DNA from: Aneurinibacillus danicus
Lineage (GTDB): Bacteria > Bacillota > Bacilli > Aneurinibacillales > Aneurinibacillaceae
Assembly: GCF_007991215.1 (NCBI RefSeq)
Contig: NZ_BJXX01000013.1
Span: 80,043-144,042 of the forward strand
Direction of reading: 5' to 3'
Length of the DNA stretch: 64,000 nt
A program made the translations under genes and the position numbers. The notes below the pieces were generated by a model. The model ran no database searches. It saw only the letters and a list, made by a program, of their open reading frames with translations, and had not been told where the DNA came from. Position 1 is the stretch's first letter, and the number at the start of each line of letters is the position of its first letter. This document shows, in pieces, positions 62,299 to 64,000 of this stretch.

Positions 62299-63186
62299 AA
62301 TCCGCAGCGAAGGCAAGCGGATCATAAACTGTTTGGCCGCCGCTTCACCGGACTGATAGAGCCACTTTCGTTCTTCTTCGGTAATGTCAAACTTAGCCGC
62401 CGGAATCCCTTCCGTCGGAATGAACACAGTGCGTGCAGCGTGCTGTTTCTCGATATAGCGTTGATCGTGCGCCTGCATCATCGTCTTAAGCATCGCGTTC
62501 ATATACTCCGGCAGTGTATTGATTCTATACGACTTGGTTTCATAACTTGCCGATAAACGAAAACCGATGGTCGAATAACACGACTGGCTATTTTCTTCAA
62601 ACAACCAAAGCGGAAACCGACTTAAAATACCGCCGTCCACCACATAGACCGGCAGGCCCTGCCTGCGGATAATGATCGGTTCGAAGTAGAATGGGAGGCT
62701 GGCGCTCATCCGCACCGCTAACGCGACAGACAGCGAGCGCGGGCAAAGCCCCAATTGTTCGGCATCATCCGGCAGAACAAGGAGGCGTCCGTCTGTAATG
62801 TTGGAAGCGATGACTTTCAGCGTACCGGAGGGCAGATCTCCAAAGACATGAACATTCTTGGCGGCCAGATGGATATTCATCCAATTGTACAGGTAATCTC
62901 CGGAATAGAAACCTTTTTTGACCCAAAGATTGAGCCATGAACCGATACCTGGAATCCGTGCCAATCCTTGTTTCTTCTGCAGCGCCATATAATCAAAACC
63001 CTTCATCAATTCATTTAATTCATCGGCCCGGTAGCCGGCCGCGACAAGGCTCGCGATAATGGCCCCGGCTGATGTGCCTGCAACCCGGTTCCAGCCGAAT
63101 CCCCGGCGTTCAAACTCTGTAATCGCACCAACGAAAGCAATGCCTTTGACTCCTCCCCCTTCAAATACCGCGTCAATCTTTTTCAC
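62281..63186 (-). CDS. yqhO: patatin-like phospholipase YqhO
   Basis: A 301-residue serine hydrolase. The oxyanion loop FEGGGVKGIAFVGA, nucleophile elbow GTSAGAIIASL near residue 40, and the dyad aspartate in VVDGGILSRFPLWLF identify the patatin fold, with a Ser-Asp dyad. Probable lipid acyl hydrolase in the cytosol. It follows mntR, facing yqhP, as in B. subtilis. Confidence 0.92.
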   Translation of the reverse strand: MKKIDAVFEGGGVKGIAFVGAITEFERRGFGWNRVAGTSAGAIIASLVAAGYRADELNELMKGFDYMALQKKQGLARIPGIGSWLNLWVKKGFYSGDYLYNWMNIHLAAKNVHVFGDLPSGTLKVIASNITDGRLLVLPDDAEQLGLCPRSLSVALAVRMSASLPFYFEPIIIRRQGLPVYVVDGGILSRFPLWLFEENSQSCYSTIGFRLSASYETKSYRINTLPEYMNAMLKTMMQAHDQRYIEKQHAARTVFIPTEGIPAAKFDITEEERKWLYQSGEAAAKQFMIRLPSLRIKRKTS

Positions 63187-63296
63187 CCCGTCTTCTCCCC
63201 CCTTCAGGCTTTTTATTTGTAATGTACTCGGTGTGAAGGTGTTTCAGAATCAAGGCAAACAAAAAAAGCGACCCAAGAGCCGCCTCTTACTCCGGA

Positions 63297-63725
63297 CTAT
63301 TCAATCATTTCATCTTCTGCTTCCCGCAGATTACGAAGTTCCTCAACACGGGCCGGGTTTTCCTGGAAATACTGTACTAGGTATTCAATGCAGGTAATGG
63401 AATCCCAGCTTAAGTGATGTTCGATGCCTTCCACATCGTCAAAGATAACGTCTTCCGATACGCCGATAAGGCGCAGAAAATCTTCAAGCAGCGCATGCCG
63501 GTCAACCAGACGCTTGCCCATTTTCTTGCCTTTGTTCGTCAGCACAAGACCACGGTACTTCTCGTATACTAAATACTGGCTCTTGTCCAATTTTTGCACC
63601 ATTTTGGTTACCGAAGATGGATGAACGTTGAGCGCTTCCGCAATATCGGAAACGCGCGCATATCCTTTCTCTTCAATCAATGTATAAATCCGTTCCAAAT
63701 AATCTTCCATACTCGGAGTTGCCAT
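63297..63725 (-). CDS. mntR: manganese-responsive repressor MntR
   Basis: A 142-residue DtxR-family regulator controlling Mn uptake. MEDYLERIY gives D8 and E11, [10 protein letters not shown] gives the central histidine, and VEGIEHHLS the last glutamates and histidine of the binuclear Mn site. The DNA-binding helix is [16 protein letters not shown]. It lacks the SH3-like domain of longer DtxR proteins, as MntR does. A mobile-element end lies 96 bases upstream. Confidence 0.96.
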   Translation of the reverse strand: MATPSMEDYLERIYTLIEEKGYARVSDIAEALNVHPSSVTKMVQKLDKSQYLVYEKYRGLVLTNKGKKMGKRLVDRHALLEDFLRLIGVSEDVIFDDVEGIEHHLSWDSITCIEYLVQYFQENPARVEELRNLREAEDEMIE

Positions 63726-63820
63726 GCCGTTCCCCCATCCTTACGCACTTCTATTCCCAATAGCGTGTTCGCTATTCCTCTATGATACCGTACTTTGAAA
63801 AAGACTTGCAAGAATTTCAA

Positions 63821-64000
63821 TTGACCTTCTCCCACGGCTGAAGCACGTGGGATCCTTTCCTGCGAACACCTCGCGTACCAGCAGGAAGTTTTCCCGCAGG
63901 CAGAGACAAGGCTATGGGCAGGCAACACGGCAGGAGCTTACCATGCTTCTGCGCGGGCGAGGTCGTCGCCACCTACGCCGTCCCTCCGGCGATACTTTTT
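63821..64000 (-). mobile_element. right end of an IS200/IS605-type element (probable TnpB side), continues beyond window
   Basis: On the minus strand the sequence ends with CCCACGTGCTTCAGCCGTGGGAG-type hairpin (63831-63851) followed by AAGGTCAA. Such hairpins plus a terminal TCAA are typical of IS200/IS605 right ends. The remaining bases to 64000 are GC-rich and structured, with no full gene; a tnpB, if present, lies outside. The exact boundary at 63821 is inferred. Confidence 0.6.

Noticed and set aside
63677..63928. 83-codon minus-strand frame across the mntR start and IS end
   Set aside because: Overlaps mntR in another frame and crosses the mobile-element boundary; no family pattern.

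Overview
The window comes from a low-to-moderate GC, endospore-forming member of the Bacillales. It carries spo0A, spoIVB, a full eight-gene spoIIIA operon, a Spo0E-type phosphatase, an SR1/SR1P locus and gene orders typical of Bacillus relatives. The GC level and gene content suggest a Paenibacillaceae or Aneurinibacillus/Brevibacillus-like genome. That assignment is inference from gene content; no rRNA is present.

Region 1 (1-16 kb). After a partial unknown gene, ylaH, speD and a DUF4446 gene comes a nearly complete reductive pyrimidine catabolism cluster. PreT/PreA (dihydropyrimidine dehydrogenase), a hydantoinase/dihydropyrimidinase and a nitrilase-type N-carbamoyl-beta-alanine amidohydrolase form one minus-strand series. 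An M20-type carbamoyl-amino-acid hydrolase, a class III (beta-alanine) aminotransferase and a semialdehyde dehydrogenase form another. Between them are a divergent PucR-type regulator and an NCS1 base permease. Together they can import uracil or thymine and take it through dihydropyrimidine, carbamoyl-beta-alanine and beta-alanine to malonate semialdehyde and acetyl-CoA. An ADP-ribosyltransferase-like gene of unknown purpose sits inside the cluster.

Region 2 (16-33 kb) is a mosaic of small or poorly known genes: a coiled-coil/ribbon-helix pair, pepA, yktB, a nitronate monooxygenase-like enzyme, speA, a secreted protein split by an apparent -1 frameshift at an A-AAA-AAG heptamer, and the SR1 small RNA with its peptide SR1P and CcpN-like boxes. 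It also holds a CcoG-like protein without its ferredoxin domain, a MarR regulator, DUF families, a PgpA-like protein, a GNAT enzyme, a PHP phosphoesterase and fabI.

Region 3 (33-57 kb) is the conserved core, almost all on the minus strand: spoIIIAA-AH, accB-accC, yqhY-amaP-DUF2273, nusB, a TsaD paralogue, folD, xseA-xseB, ispA, dxs, tlyA, NAD kinase, argR, recN, spoIVB and spo0A. Region 4 (57-64 kb) continues with efp, a proline peptidase, aroQ, a lipoprotein cytochrome c, yqhQ, yqhP, yqhO and mntR. It ends in the right end of an IS200/IS605-type element.

Two families of interspersed intergenic repeats stand out. Six copies of an element of about 70-95 bp all point the same way and sit directly behind the terminators of minus-strand genes. 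Two copies of a longer element have inverted ends that co-vary.
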